This document shows, piece by piece, positions 27,151-35,862 of a stretch of DNA of 64,000 bases. The stretch lies in assembly GCA_002423615.1 (NCBI GenBank), contig DIKO01000063.1:1-64000 (forward strand). Reading direction: 5' to 3'. The translations under genes were made by a program, and so were the position numbers. The DNA is from Desulfobacteraceae bacterium UBA5616. GTDB lineage: Bacteria; Desulfobacterota; Desulfobacteria; Desulfobacterales; UBA5616. Position 1 is the stretch's first letter. Each line of letters starts with the position of its first letter. The notes under the pieces were generated by a model. The model was not told the DNA's origin. It worked only from the letters and a program-made list of their open reading frames with translations, and made no database searches.

Positions 27151-27597
27151 TTATCCTTCCACAATGGCAATTTCATAGACCCTGTTTTTGGGTATTTTGG
27201 TCAGCCTGACATGAAGCAGTCCGTCGGTATAGGAGGCATGAGCATTGTCCGGGTCCACCGGAGCCGGCAGGATAAACGCCCTCTCAAAGGAACCGTACTG
27301 AATTTCAGCCAGGCGGAAAAGCCCCTTATTCCCCTGATACGCCGGCCGCCGGATTCCTGATACTTTTATGATATCACGGGCGATTTCGACTCCGAGGTCT
27401 TTTTGGTCAACACCGGCGATTTCCACCAGCACATGAATTTCTCCCTGGGTCTCGAAAACATCGACCTGAGGTTTCAAGGTTCTCTCGGACAGGGCGAACA
27501 TCGGATTCATCGCCCGAAACATGTTATCGGCAACGCCGCATGATTGGGCATCCGTATAATCGCAATCATTCTTGAATCGTATCTTAATATAGTCCAT
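27151..27597 (-). CDS. Hsp20/alpha-crystallin small heat-shock protein
   Basis: The 148-residue ATP-independent holdase contains an alpha-crystallin domain of about 90 residues (PQVDVFETQGEIHVLVEIAG, KVSGIRRPAYQ, FERAFILPAPVDPDNAHASYTDGLLHVRLTKI). It lacks the usual IxI tail and ends YEIAIVEG. It lies upstream of lon and probably shares its promoter. Confidence 0.9.
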   Translation of the reverse strand: MDYIKIRFKNDCDYTDAQSCGVADNMFRAMNPMFALSERTLKPQVDVFETQGEIHVLVEIAGVDQKDLGVEIARDIIKVSGIRRPAYQGNKGLFRLAEIQYGSFERAFILPAPVDPDNAHASYTDGLLHVRLTKIPKNRVYEIAIVEG

Positions 27598-27767
27598 GAT
27601 CCGCTCCTTTGTATGGATATTACAGAATATTCCGATGATCAGGCGCCTTCAATTGAACTGTAAAATAACATCAACAGGGACTGTTGTAAAGAAAACTGTC
27701 AAGAGAACCCCATCTGTGGATATTCCCGATATTGAGTTTTCAGTTCAAATCCACTATGAGATGGAAC

Positions 27768-28928
27768 ATGAACAAACCCCGCGCGCCATACCCATGGATC
27801 ATCGCCTCCCAGTATTTCCTGTATTTCGGCGGCATGGGGGTTTTTCTGCCCTATTTCAATCTGTATTGCTACCATATCGGGTTTTCCGGGGCCCAGATCG
27901 GGGTCCTTTCGGCATTGAAATCCATTTCAACCGTCGTTGTTCCCCTGTTTATCAGCGTCATTGCCGACCGGTCCAACCTCCGAAGACCCATCTATATTTT
28001 ATGCACCTTTGCCAGTGCCGGCACCTGGGTTTTTTTTCTGTTGACGAGAAATTTCTCCTGGATGTTTTTCATCACGCTGGTATACGGCATCTTCTACGCC
28101 CCCATAATTTCCTTTCTGGAGGCACTGACCATCGACACGCTGGGGGGAGACAAGCAAAGTTACGGAACGGTGAGGGCATGGGGATCGGTGAGCTTCATTC
28201 TGACGGTGGTTTTCCTGGGGAAACTCATCGACCGTTTTTCAATCAATATCATCCTGATATCCATGCTGATCGTCTCGGCTCTTCAGGCCGTCAACGCCTT
28301 ATCCCTCCCCCGGCCGGAAACAGTGAAGAAAATGACCACGTCGCCGGGCCCGGCATTCTTCCTGCAGCGAAAAATTCTCATCTTCCTGTTCTGTTCCTTT
28401 CTGATGCTGGCAAGCCATGGGGCCTATTACGGTTTTTTTTCCATTCATCTTGAGAACCTGGGGTATTCCAATGCCTTTATCGGCATGACCTGGGCACTGG
28501 CATCCATTGCCGAAATCGGGGCCATGGTAAAATCCAGGGCGATCTTCAACCGGTATTCAATGGAATCCGTTCTGATCGGATCTTTTGCCGTAGCTGCGGC
28601 AAGATGGCTTTTGCTGGCCCGGGCGACCACACCGGCAGCCATCATCCTGACCCAAACCTTGCACGCCGTCACTTACGGGACGTTTCACATGGCCTGTATT
28701 TTATATATCGACCAGAATTCACCGCCCGAGGGGAAAAACATGGGACAGGCGGTGAACAACGGCGTCGGCTATGGTCTAGGGTTGATGGCGGGGTTTTTCT
28801 TGAGCGGGTTTCTCTATGAACGCATCGGTACGCCGTCTCTTTTTCTGATCAGCGCATTGATCGCCCTGACCGGGGGGTTATTGTTCGGAGGAAGCGTATG
28901 GATGGCGAAATTCAAGGAGGGCAGATAG
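27768..28928 (+). CDS. Major facilitator superfamily transporter (LacY/NupG-like MFS_1)
   Basis: The 387-residue inner-membrane protein has about 12 hydrophobic segments in two bundles. The conserved inter-helix loop ADRSNLRRPIYIL lies after helix 2, and IADRS-type and SYGTVRAWGSV motifs resemble the MFS_1_like (PF12832) group. ATG at 27768 has a weak GAG-type ribosome site; nearby ATGs at 27756 and 27732 are alternatives. The substrate cannot be told from sequence. It is not clearly linked to neighbours. Confidence 0.8.
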   Translation: MNKPRAPYPWIIASQYFLYFGGMGVFLPYFNLYCYHIGFSGAQIGVLSALKSISTVVVPLFISVIADRSNLRRPIYILCTFASAGTWVFFLLTRNFSWMFFITLVYGIFYAPIISFLEALTIDTLGGDKQSYGTVRAWGSVSFILTVVFLGKLIDRFSINIILISMLIVSALQAVNALSLPRPETVKKMTTSPGPAFFLQRKILIFLFCSFLMLASHGAYYGFFSIHLENLGYSNAFIGMTWALASIAEIGAMVKSRAIFNRYSMESVLIGSFAVAAARWLLLARATTPAAIILTQTLHAVTYGTFHMACILYIDQNSPPEGKNMGQAVNNGVGYGLGLMAGFFLSGFLYERIGTPSLFLISALIALTGGLLFGGSVWMAKFKEGR

Positions 28929-28952
28929 GCCGATTTCGGCAGGAAGGCGGAT

Positions 28953-29672
28953 TCAGTCTCCGCATTTGGGTTTCAGGAGATATCTCAGATAATGCATCAG
29001 GGTGTTTGACCGGTAGATCTGTCTTTCCATCCGGTCGATGCCTTCGGATAAGTGAAAAAATTCCTTCAGCCATTGATCCCGGGTCTTCATTTTTTCATTG
29101 GGGTCCAATTGACGGACGATCCTTGCCGGATTCCCGGCGGCGATGGCGTTGGGCGGCACATCCGCGGTAACCACAGACCCCGCACCGATAATGCTGTTTT
29201 CCCCGATGGACACCCCTTTGCAGACAATGGCGCTGTCCCCCACCCAGACGTTGTCGGCGATACGGATCGGCTCTTTTCTGCCGATGGAAACCCGGTCATA
29301 GACCCCGTGCCAGTCGGCATCGGTGATAAAGGCCCCGTGCGCGAACATGCAGTTGTTTCCAATGGTGATGTCGTATGCCGAACTGATTCTGACCCCGGGA
29401 CAGATCAGGCAGTAATCCCCTATCGTTATGCCGCCTTCGGCTTTATCCTCAGACCACACGGAAAGCTTGACCCGCCCGTCCGACGCGCTGATCACATTGG
29501 AGAAAATACCCAGCTTGATGGGTCCTCCGAATACTTCCACATACCAGGGCCGGACAAAGGTATAATGATGTCCCAGTTTCTCAAAATGGGGTTTGACAAA
29601 ATGCCGGGCATACCATTTCTCGATATTTAACCAGGCTTTTTTGATAAAATAGGGGCGATGATCTTTTCTCAA
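28953..29672 (-). CDS. Hexapeptide-repeat (left-handed beta-helix) acyltransferase
   Basis: The 239-residue protein has a basic N-terminal helix region and a left-handed beta-helix of repeats of the [LIV]-G-x4 type. Examples are GITIGDYCLICPGVRI, ITIGNNCMFAHGAFI, IRIADNVWVGDSAIVCKG and VSIGENSIIGAGSVVTADVP. The last of these is typical of CysE/LacA/WbbJ-like O-acetyltransferases (…AIAAGNPARIVR). Catalytic His candidates are in FAHGA and the DADWHG loop. It would acetylate a sugar or lipid. The neighbouring toroid protein is co-directional with an 18-base gap. Confidence 0.85.
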   Translation of the reverse strand: MRKDHRPYFIKKAWLNIEKWYARHFVKPHFEKLGHHYTFVRPWYVEVFGGPIKLGIFSNVISASDGRVKLSVWSEDKAEGGITIGDYCLICPGVRISSAYDITIGNNCMFAHGAFITDADWHGVYDRVSIGRKEPIRIADNVWVGDSAIVCKGVSIGENSIIGAGSVVTADVPPNAIAAGNPARIVRQLDPNEKMKTRDQWLKEFFHLSEGIDRMERQIYRSNTLMHYLRYLLKPKCGD

Positions 29673-29690
29673 ACAGAATCTGCCTTTGGC

Positions 29691-30722
29691 TTAGGTTGCC
29701 GGTTCCCAGAAGCGATGGCTGAACAGCTTGGCGCCGGGAGTCAACTGATACAAGGCATCGGCGGCCATCAGCACCACTGCGTTGGTCCAGGTCATTTTCT
29801 CCTCGGGCCAGACGGTGATCTCCGGATGGGTGTATCCGCACCAATAGGTATTGTCCTCAAATTTCCGCTCCTGAATCCAGCCGAAAACAATACCGGCCAA
29901 ATCGTCCTGCCCCATGGCCGACAGCGCCAGACAGAGTTCGGAAGTTTCCGCCATGGTCACCCAGGGCTGGTCGGAGACACACAGCACGCCGTGATCCTTT
30001 ACAATAAATTTCTTCCAGTATTTATCCATACGCTGTTTCGCGGCTTGTCCGGTGATGGCTCCGGCCAGGACCGGGTAAAACCAGTCCATGGAATAACGGG
30101 ACTTTGTCATATTGAACAAGTGGGGCTTGTTCCGGATCGCATTTCCGAGCCGATCAAGGGATTCCCTCCAGCGAACGCTTTCAATGCCCATCAGACGGGA
30201 AATGCCCAGGGCGCATTTCAGGCTCATGTAAATGGAACTCGACCCGGTCAATAGTGCAATTGGGTCTACAACTCCCTCCGGGCTTTTCGCCCAATAGATT
30301 TCTCCCTCCGGGGTCTGGAGACTTAAGGCGAACTCGATTCCCCGTTTCACGGTTTCCCACATATATTCTAGAAAGGCCTTATCGCCGGTAATTAAAAAAT
30401 AGTGAAAAAGGCCCACCGCAATATAGGAAGACATATTGGCGTCATGGGTCAGGTCCTCGGGTTTGCCGTCCCGGTATGCCGCATGCCAGCTCCCATCGGC
30501 ATGTTGATTCTCCTTAAGCCAGGAAAACGCTTTTTGAGACTCCCGGTAATATCCGCCGATGGTCAGGCCCATGGCCGCCTCGACATGATCCCATGGATCT
30601 GTTTTACCCCCCGGCGCCCAGGGAATTTCCCCATCTTCCTTCTGGGTCCTTTTGATCAGAGCCGCTACCGCATCAATATCGACGATAAGCCCTTGTTTGA
30701 GTTTAAAGGAATCTGTTTTCAT
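29691..30722 (-). CDS. Alpha/alpha-toroid (six-hairpin glycosidase or prenyltransferase-like) protein
   Basis: The 343-residue protein consists of repeated helix pairs with DGSWHA, PWDHVEAAMGL, DLTHDANMSSYIAVGLFHYF and DPIALLTGSSSIYMSLKCALG segments. These resemble (alpha/alpha)6 or squalene-cyclase-type toroid domains. No signal peptide is obvious. Genes of this type are often called prenyltransferase or phenyltransferase domain proteins in anaerobes. The reaction is unknown. Pairing with the acyltransferase suggests cell-surface glycolipid or sugar modification, but this is inference. Confidence 0.6.
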   Translation of the reverse strand: MKTDSFKLKQGLIVDIDAVAALIKRTQKEDGEIPWAPGGKTDPWDHVEAAMGLTIGGYYRESQKAFSWLKENQHADGSWHAAYRDGKPEDLTHDANMSSYIAVGLFHYFLITGDKAFLEYMWETVKRGIEFALSLQTPEGEIYWAKSPEGVVDPIALLTGSSSIYMSLKCALGISRLMGIESVRWRESLDRLGNAIRNKPHLFNMTKSRYSMDWFYPVLAGAITGQAAKQRMDKYWKKFIVKDHGVLCVSDQPWVTMAETSELCLALSAMGQDDLAGIVFGWIQERKFEDNTYWCGYTHPEITVWPEEKMTWTNAVVLMAADALYQLTPGAKLFSHRFWEPAT

Positions 30723-30989
30723 GAACCCTCAGACCTTTATCGTGATCCGCCGTTAACATTCGCATTTCCTTCAATATTCGATGATTTCGACCGTTCATCC
30801 CCAACCCCCGAAAAATATTATTATCAAAAATCCAGCATAAACTTCAAGCATAATATTGGGTTCCATCCGAACGTCCGGTCAGACTGTGCCATTTTGTTCT
30901 CGATTATTTTAAATCAATCTGATTTATGTAAACAATATAAGGTGGATCTTCATCATAAACAGTAAAACAATTAACCGGCGGCAGCATGC

Positions 30990-31619
30990 ATGATGACGAA
31001 TAAGGCCCTTGAAACATCGGCGTCGTTAATGACGGGAAGTTCTTCTGTTTCAGACTGGGTTCGCGAGGCCAAACAAGGAAGCCGTTGGGCCTTTAACCAA
31101 CTGATCGATCATTTTCATAAAGATATTTTCAGGATGGTTTTTTACCGGATCCGGAACCGTCCCGATGCCGAAGACATCACGCAGGATGTATTTCTACAGG
31201 CTTTCAGAAATATCGCCCAATTGAAAACGGTCGAATATTTCAAGGCCTGGCTGTACAGAATCGCAGTTAACCGGATCAGGGATTTTTATCGGAAGAAAAG
31301 GTTTTTATCCCTGATCGGTCTGTTCTCGGAGAGTGAACGCTTTGAAGATGATGAATTGAATGATATCGCCGATAAGGGTTCAAGGCCTTTGGAAGAATTG
31401 CTCCGGAAAGAGTTCTGGCGGAAATTTGAAAAAGCCCTGGAAAATCTTTCCCGGATGGAAAAAGAAGTTTTCATTTTAAGATTTCTGGACCAGCTGGGGA
31501 TCAGGGAAATATCTGAAATTCTGAAAAAAAACGAGAGCACGGTGAAAACCCACCTTTATCGGGGCCTGGTAAAGATGCGGAAAAATGATGAGTTAAAAAA
31601 TATCAGTATGGGAGGATGA
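30990..31619 (+). CDS. RNA polymerase ECF sigma factor
   Basis: This 209-residue extracytoplasmic-function sigma factor has region 2 near residues 20-95 (RMVFYRIRNRPDAEDITQDVFLQAF with -10 binding) and region 4 near 150-200 (EKEVFILRFLDQLGIREISEILKKNESTVKTHLYRGL). No sigma-1.1 or region 3 is present. It is followed by an anti-sigma factor gene, one base later, and a Spy-like gene. It probably activates its own operon in response to envelope stress. The promoter it recognises could not be identified. Confidence 0.92.
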   Translation: MMTNKALETSASLMTGSSSVSDWVREAKQGSRWAFNQLIDHFHKDIFRMVFYRIRNRPDAEDITQDVFLQAFRNIAQLKTVEYFKAWLYRIAVNRIRDFYRKKRFLSLIGLFSESERFEDDELNDIADKGSRPLEELLRKEFWRKFEKALENLSRMEKEVFILRFLDQLGIREISEILKKNESTVKTHLYRGLVKMRKNDELKNISMGG

Positions 31620-31620
31620 T

Positions 31621-32226
31621 ATGGAACCCTTGAAAGAACAACATCTTGATGAAAAGAGAATCCTTCTTGCCATTGTGGATCAAGGTCTCATGGAAGAGTC
31701 CGAAAGGATTCATTTATCATCCTGTCCTCATTGCCGGGAGTGGAAAAAAGAAACGGAGCTGACGTTTTCCCGTTTGGGAGAAGCAGCAAAGCAGCATGCC
31801 CCATCGCCTGAAAAATTTCCGGAATTACCCCAGGCAATGGGTATGCGGGCATTAAAACCATATTTTTTCCGCCCGGTGCCGGCTACGCTATTGACGATAT
31901 TTCTCTTGATCGCAACATGGTGGGCCGCGGATTTGAGAATCCCCGGTCAAAAGCAAATGCCAACCGGACTCCATGGTCAGGCATTTCCAAAAGCCCGGAC
32001 ATGGCCGAAAGCCCAGACCTGGCCGAAAGCCCAGACCTGGGAAGACGAGCAGTTCATGGAGGAAGTCGAGATCTTTTCCGACTCCGACCTTCCCCAGGAG
32101 TACATGGCCATGATACCGGATTCCGAATCAGAGCCCGTCGGAGAATCCCCGGATGACATGACGCCATCGCAGGATGGCCCTCCCCTGTCTCTTGAGCGGA
32201 AAATGGAAGGAGGCATTACATGCTGA
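31621..32226 (+). CDS. Anti-sigma factor with zinc-binding N-terminus and one membrane helix
   Basis: The 201-residue protein has an N-terminal HxxxCxxC motif (IHLSSCPHCREW) typical of ZAS anti-sigma domains. A central membrane helix lies near residues 85-103 (VPATLLTIFLLIATWWAA), followed by an acidic periplasmic tail. The tail includes a tandem TWPKAQ repeat encoded by 18-base units at 31990-32040. It overlaps the next gene by seven bases (TGCTGA region). It probably binds and inactivates the ECF sigma factor until periplasmic stress triggers proteolysis. Confidence 0.85.
   Translation: MEPLKEQHLDEKRILLAIVDQGLMEESERIHLSSCPHCREWKKETELTFSRLGEAAKQHAPSPEKFPELPQAMGMRALKPYFFRPVPATLLTIFLLIATWWAADLRIPGQKQMPTGLHGQAFPKARTWPKAQTWPKAQTWEDEQFMEEVEIFSDSDLPQEYMAMIPDSESEPVGESPDDMTPSQDGPPLSLERKMEGGITC
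31990..32040 (+). repeat. 18-base in-frame tandem repeat in the anti-sigma gene
   Basis: Units of 18 bases (AAAGCCCGGACATGGCCG, then AAAGCCCAGACCTGGCCG, then a partial copy) encode TWPKAQ repeats. The pure copies of the last units suggest recent expansion and possible length variation between strains. Confidence 0.8.
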
Positions 32227-32675
32227 ACAAAATTCTAACCGCCTTGTTTCTGATTTTTCTGCCGGCAATCGCCTCGGTTGCAACCTCTCAGGACGTGCGG
32301 CCCGGCAAATGGTGGAAAGATCAGGCCATGGTTGAAAAGCTTCAACTCAATGAAGCCCAGATAACCCAACTTGACCGGGCTTATGATGAACGTCGTGATG
32401 AAATGATGAAATACAGAAATTCGGTAAAAAGTGAAAGCGCCCGGCTTCAGAAGCTCTTTGAAAGCGAACCTCTGGATGAAAATGCCATTCGGAAACAACG
32501 GGGAAAAATGGAGGAAAGCAAAAAGGAACTCAGTTCGGAGAGGTTTGATTTTATTATAAATGTCAGAAAGATCATCGGTCCGGAGAAATTCGGCCGGTTG
32601 AAATCCACGTTCTCCGAATCCCGTCGTAACCGGCACAAACATCCTGATGAGGGGGGTGGACGCCGCGGCCCTTGA
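32220..32675 (+). CDS. Spy/CpxP-like periplasmic chaperone or heavy-metal sensor
   Basis: The 151-residue exported protein (signal peptide about 1-23) has an all-helical LTXXQ-related region. It includes the LNEAQITQLDRAYDERRDEMM, ESARLQKLFES and RKQRGKMEESKKELSSERFDFIINVRKIIGPEKF segments, which match the Spy/CpxP/ZraP group. It starts seven bases before the anti-sigma stop, so the three genes are translationally coupled. It probably restrains the stress response or chaperones proteins in the periplasm. Heavy-metal binding (CnrX-like) is the alternative. Confidence 0.8.
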   Translation: MLNKILTALFLIFLPAIASVATSQDVRPGKWWKDQAMVEKLQLNEAQITQLDRAYDERRDEMMKYRNSVKSESARLQKLFESEPLDENAIRKQRGKMEESKKELSSERFDFIINVRKIIGPEKFGRLKSTFSESRRNRHKHPDEGGGRRGP

Positions 32676-32703
32676 TCGGCCCATTGAGGCTGGATGTGGT
32701 ATG

Positions 32704-32737
32704 CGCCCGTTCACCGCTTTATCGGGAATAACGGGCG
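32704..32737. other. Inverted repeat between converging genes
   Basis: Arms CGCCCGTT (32704-32711) and AACGGGCG (32730-32737) form an 8-bp stem with an 18-base loop. It lies between the end of the Spy-like gene and the end of the S1-repeat gene. It could end transcription from both sides, but there is no clear U-run. Confidence 0.35.
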
Positions 32738-32749
32738 TTGGAATCCACG

Positions 32750-34201
32750 TTATGGCCTTGATTTAAGGGCTGCTTCAAGCTTTTCGCCCAACGATCCGAG
32801 CTGATTCTGCTTATCCGGCGCAAATTCTTTCCAGTCGGCGGCCTCGGCCCCATCACCAGCCGCCAGTGTAAGCCGTCGGTTCTTTACGTCTATGGACTCG
32901 ACCCTCACCGTCAACGTATCGCCGATCCTGAGTTTTTCAATGACTTTGGCATCATCGGAGGTGGCGATTTTAGACTTGGGCATCAGCCCGGTAATGCCCG
33001 GCTCCAAATTAATAAACAGACCGAAACCCTCTTTTTTCTCGATGGTTCCCTTGACCGGTGCTCCGATTTTATATTTTTCCGTGACATCCATCCACGGTTC
33101 GCCCGCAGCGTCTTTAAGGCTCAGGGATATTCTTCTGGCGGTCTCATCGACTTCCTTCACCATTACCGACACCGTCTCACCCGGTTCCACGGCATCCCGG
33201 GTATCGGTAATCCGTTTGGCATAGCTCAGTTCACTCAGATGAACCAGACCTTCGATACCCGGGGAGATTTCCACAAAAGCCCCGAATTTCATGCACCGGG
33301 TTACCTTGCCCGTAACCTTATCCCCTGGCTTGAAACGGTCTTTCACACCTGTCCAGGGGTCATCATCCACCTGTTTTATGGAAAGAGAAATTTTATGGCG
33401 GCCTGTTTTTTCATCCCTTTCAAAGCCGATAACCTTGATCCTGACTTCCTGTCCCTCTTTTAGCACGACTTCCGGCTTATCAATCCTGGACCAGCTCAAC
33501 TCGGATATATGCGCCATGCCCTCCACTCCGGGGAAAAGTTCCACGAAGGCACCATAGGGCATCAATTTGGAAACTTTACCGTTGATCACCTTGCCCACGC
33601 CCAAATTTTCGAAAAACCCGCTTTGGGATTCTTTCAACTCTTCCTCAAGGAGTTTCCGCCGGGACAGAACGATATTTCTGCCGTTCTCTTCCAGGCGAAC
33701 AATCCGAAACTGAAGCCCCATTCCCACATAGTCTTCCGGATTCTGCACGAATTTCAAATCCATCTGGCTTAAGGGGCAAAAGGCCCTTCGTTTCAGGACT
33801 TCAACATGAAAGCCACCCTTGATCTGTTCCTTGACCTTGCCCTCAACAGGGACGCCGCCTTCATAGGCTTCCCTGAGCAGATAAATGCCGCCGTCGCCTG
33901 CAATCGCCCTTGAGAGGCGTATTTCACTCTCATCGATGGCAGTGACGTAGAGTTGCACATTATCCCCCCTCTTAAACAGGGGGTTTCCATCCTCATCCAG
34001 GAGTTCAAGTATATCCACAACGCCGTCCACCTTGGACCCCGTGTCCACAAAGGCGCTTTCCTGGCCGATGGAGATGATTTTGCCGTTAATTTTGTCGCCA
34101 ACCCGGATATTCTGGTTTAATCCGGGGCTGTAGGAATCAATCAGGTCCGCGAAATTTTCTTCCTGTTCTTCCATTTTATCATGGTCGGTCACATCATTCA
34201 T
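32750..34201 (-). CDS. S1 RNA-binding repeat protein (30S ribosomal protein S1-like)
   Basis: The 483-residue protein has five S1/OB-fold repeats near residues 33-103, 115-185, 200-275, 290-365 and 375-450. Motifs such as FVDTGSKVDGVV, GAFVELFPGVEGMAHISELSW, GAFVEISPGIEGLVHLSELSY and GLFINLEPGITGLMP fit. Length and repeat number are shorter than the six-repeat E. coli RpsA and fit the variant S1 of Deltaproteobacteria. It may be the ribosomal S1 or an additional S1-type translation factor. Here it is not next to cmk, where rpsA often is. Confidence 0.8.
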   Translation of the reverse strand: MNDVTDHDKMEEQEENFADLIDSYSPGLNQNIRVGDKINGKIISIGQESAFVDTGSKVDGVVDILELLDEDGNPLFKRGDNVQLYVTAIDESEIRLSRAIAGDGGIYLLREAYEGGVPVEGKVKEQIKGGFHVEVLKRRAFCPLSQMDLKFVQNPEDYVGMGLQFRIVRLEENGRNIVLSRRKLLEEELKESQSGFFENLGVGKVINGKVSKLMPYGAFVELFPGVEGMAHISELSWSRIDKPEVVLKEGQEVRIKVIGFERDEKTGRHKISLSIKQVDDDPWTGVKDRFKPGDKVTGKVTRCMKFGAFVEISPGIEGLVHLSELSYAKRITDTRDAVEPGETVSVMVKEVDETARRISLSLKDAAGEPWMDVTEKYKIGAPVKGTIEKKEGFGLFINLEPGITGLMPKSKIATSDDAKVIEKLRIGDTLTVRVESIDVKNRRLTLAAGDGAEAADWKEFAPDKQNQLGSLGEKLEAALKSRP

Positions 34202-34335
34202 ACCAAAACTCCTCGAAGATATATTTACCCTGTTTTCAGGTTTTTGCCGGTCAATAAGGGATGGTTATCAGGGCTTTTGCGCTTTTACAAGAGGATTCTG
34301 GAAGACTGTTGCAGAACGTCGGAAATAGAAAAATG

Positions 34336-34539
34336 TTATTTTTCGGCCATCCATACCACAACAGGGATAACCACGGCCGCAACAATGATCAGAATCCCCG
34401 GCGCAGTCAGGTAAGCTGCATACGACGGCTTACCCGCGGCCCGAGCTTTTTTCAGCTCCAGCATGAACCAGTTCCCGATTAACCCCGCGGCAATCAATAC
34501 GCATGCCAGTCTCAGCACTTCAAACAACTTCCCTGTCAT
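34336..34539 (-). CDS. Small two-helix membrane protein of unknown function
   Basis: The 67-residue protein has two hydrophobic segments (about 8-25 and 45-63) separated by a short basic loop (LKKARAAGKPSYAAYL). It lies between the S1 gene and the receiver-kinase gene on the same strand. No family was recognised. The start has a reasonable reading but the gene might not be expressed. Confidence 0.5.
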   Translation of the reverse strand: MTGKLFEVLRLACVLIAAGLIGNWFMLELKKARAAGKPSYAAYLTAPGILIIVAAVVIPVVVWMAEK

Positions 34540-34566
34540 TTCATCCCCATTCTTTTTATAAAAATA

Positions 34567-35700
34567 TCAAAATCGATTCACTTCCACCACCACAATGGTT
34601 CCCTTGCCGGGTTCCGAAACCACCTTGAATTTGCCGTTAAGGCCATACACCCTTTCTTTCATCGAAACCAGGCCCCAACCCGCATGGGGATCGGCCGATA
34701 TCTGAAGATCCCGGGTATCAAATCCCCTGCCGTCATCGGCGATCACCAGCCTTAGCCGATCCCCCACAGGCCTTAAGGAAATGGTCACGCTTTTTGCCTG
34801 TGCATGTTTCAGGATGTTGGTGAATGCTTCCTGGGCAATGCGAAAAAGCTCGGTTTCACATGGGAGGGGGAGTCTGTTGACATAGCCGTCCAAATCCGTT
34901 TCTACCTTTATCCCCGTCCGGTCGGAAAAACGCCTGACACACCAGTTAATGGCAGCGGCGAGACCGTACTCCTCAATCCCCACGGGGCGAAGCCTTGCCA
35001 TAACATCCCGGATATGCTCGGTGGTTTCGCCCAAAAGTCTGATGGAATCATCCATGACCCTTTTGGTCTTTTTGGCCATACCATCGGGTAGATAGCCCTG
35101 CAGAAGAGATAAATTCAGATTCAGGGCCGACAGGTTCTGTCCCACCCGGTCGTGAAGTTCCCTGGCGATGGCTTTTCTTAAATCTTCCTCCACTTCCTTG
35201 AGCCGGACGGTCAAGGCCCTGAGCCGACTCTCGGAATTTTTCAGTGCTGTTTCAGCACGGTTCCTGTCGGCAAGCAGTTCTCTCTCCCGGATGACCCGTT
35301 TCAGGCGAACAATGAATTCATGGTTATGGAAGGGCTTGGCGATAAAATCCTTTGCCCCCGCCGCGATAATCTTATCAAAGGTGTATTCCCTGGTATGGCC
35401 GGTAATGACAATTGAATCGACATCAAACCGTCTCTTGGCTTCGGCAGCCAGCTCAATCCCATCCATACCGGTCATGGCGACATCGGTGATCATGACGTCC
35501 ACCGGCGTTTCCGTCAATATGGCCAGTGCCTCTTCTCCGCTTGAGGCGGACAGGCACTGAAAACCGATCTCGGCCATAATCTGGCTGACGACCACCCGGT
35601 AAGGCTCCTCATCATCGACGAATAGAATCCGGTATTTTCGGCACCCCGCTGATGTCCCAGTCATTTTGCCCATTTTTATCCGATTAAAAGTTTTTTTCAT
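34567..35700 (-). CDS. Receiver-histidine kinase (N-terminal response-regulator receiver, HisKA_3)
   Basis: The protein opens with a receiver domain (YRILFVDDEEP, phospho-acceptor Asp in MITDVAMTGMDG). A coiled coil follows, then a HisKA_3 dimerisation box (ARELHDRVGQNLSALNLNL). The HATPase domain has IADDGRGFD and GLVSMKERV of NarX/DesK-type sensors. There is no sensor or transmembrane domain, so it is cytoplasmic and fed by another kinase. The start is uncertain; ATG 35700 is used, but ATG at 35673 or 35664 is equally possible. No DNA-binding response regulator lies next to it. Confidence 0.85.
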   Translation of the reverse strand: MKKTFNRIKMGKMTGTSAGCRKYRILFVDDEEPYRVVVSQIMAEIGFQCLSASSGEEALAILTETPVDVMITDVAMTGMDGIELAAEAKRRFDVDSIVITGHTREYTFDKIIAAGAKDFIAKPFHNHEFIVRLKRVIRERELLADRNRAETALKNSESRLRALTVRLKEVEEDLRKAIARELHDRVGQNLSALNLNLSLLQGYLPDGMAKKTKRVMDDSIRLLGETTEHIRDVMARLRPVGIEEYGLAAAINWCVRRFSDRTGIKVETDLDGYVNRLPLPCETELFRIAQEAFTNILKHAQAKSVTISLRPVGDRLRLVIADDGRGFDTRDLQISADPHAGWGLVSMKERVYGLNGKFKVVSEPGKGTIVVVEVNRF

Positions 35701-35862
35701 TGAAAAACGGCCAGGATATTGCCTATTGTCTTTACAAAAAAAAATTGACAAATCCAAGCATTAATTTGTTTCATAAGATCAGCCGACGTTCTGACGGCAA
35801 AGACAGCACACAGCGATATCAATCAATAATAGGTTATTTTATGGATACGGGGGATCAAAAGG

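Noticed and set aside
32750..34201. Confident assignment as ribosomal protein S1
   Set aside because: Five repeats and an unusual locus leave open a separate S1-type factor. I gave the general call.
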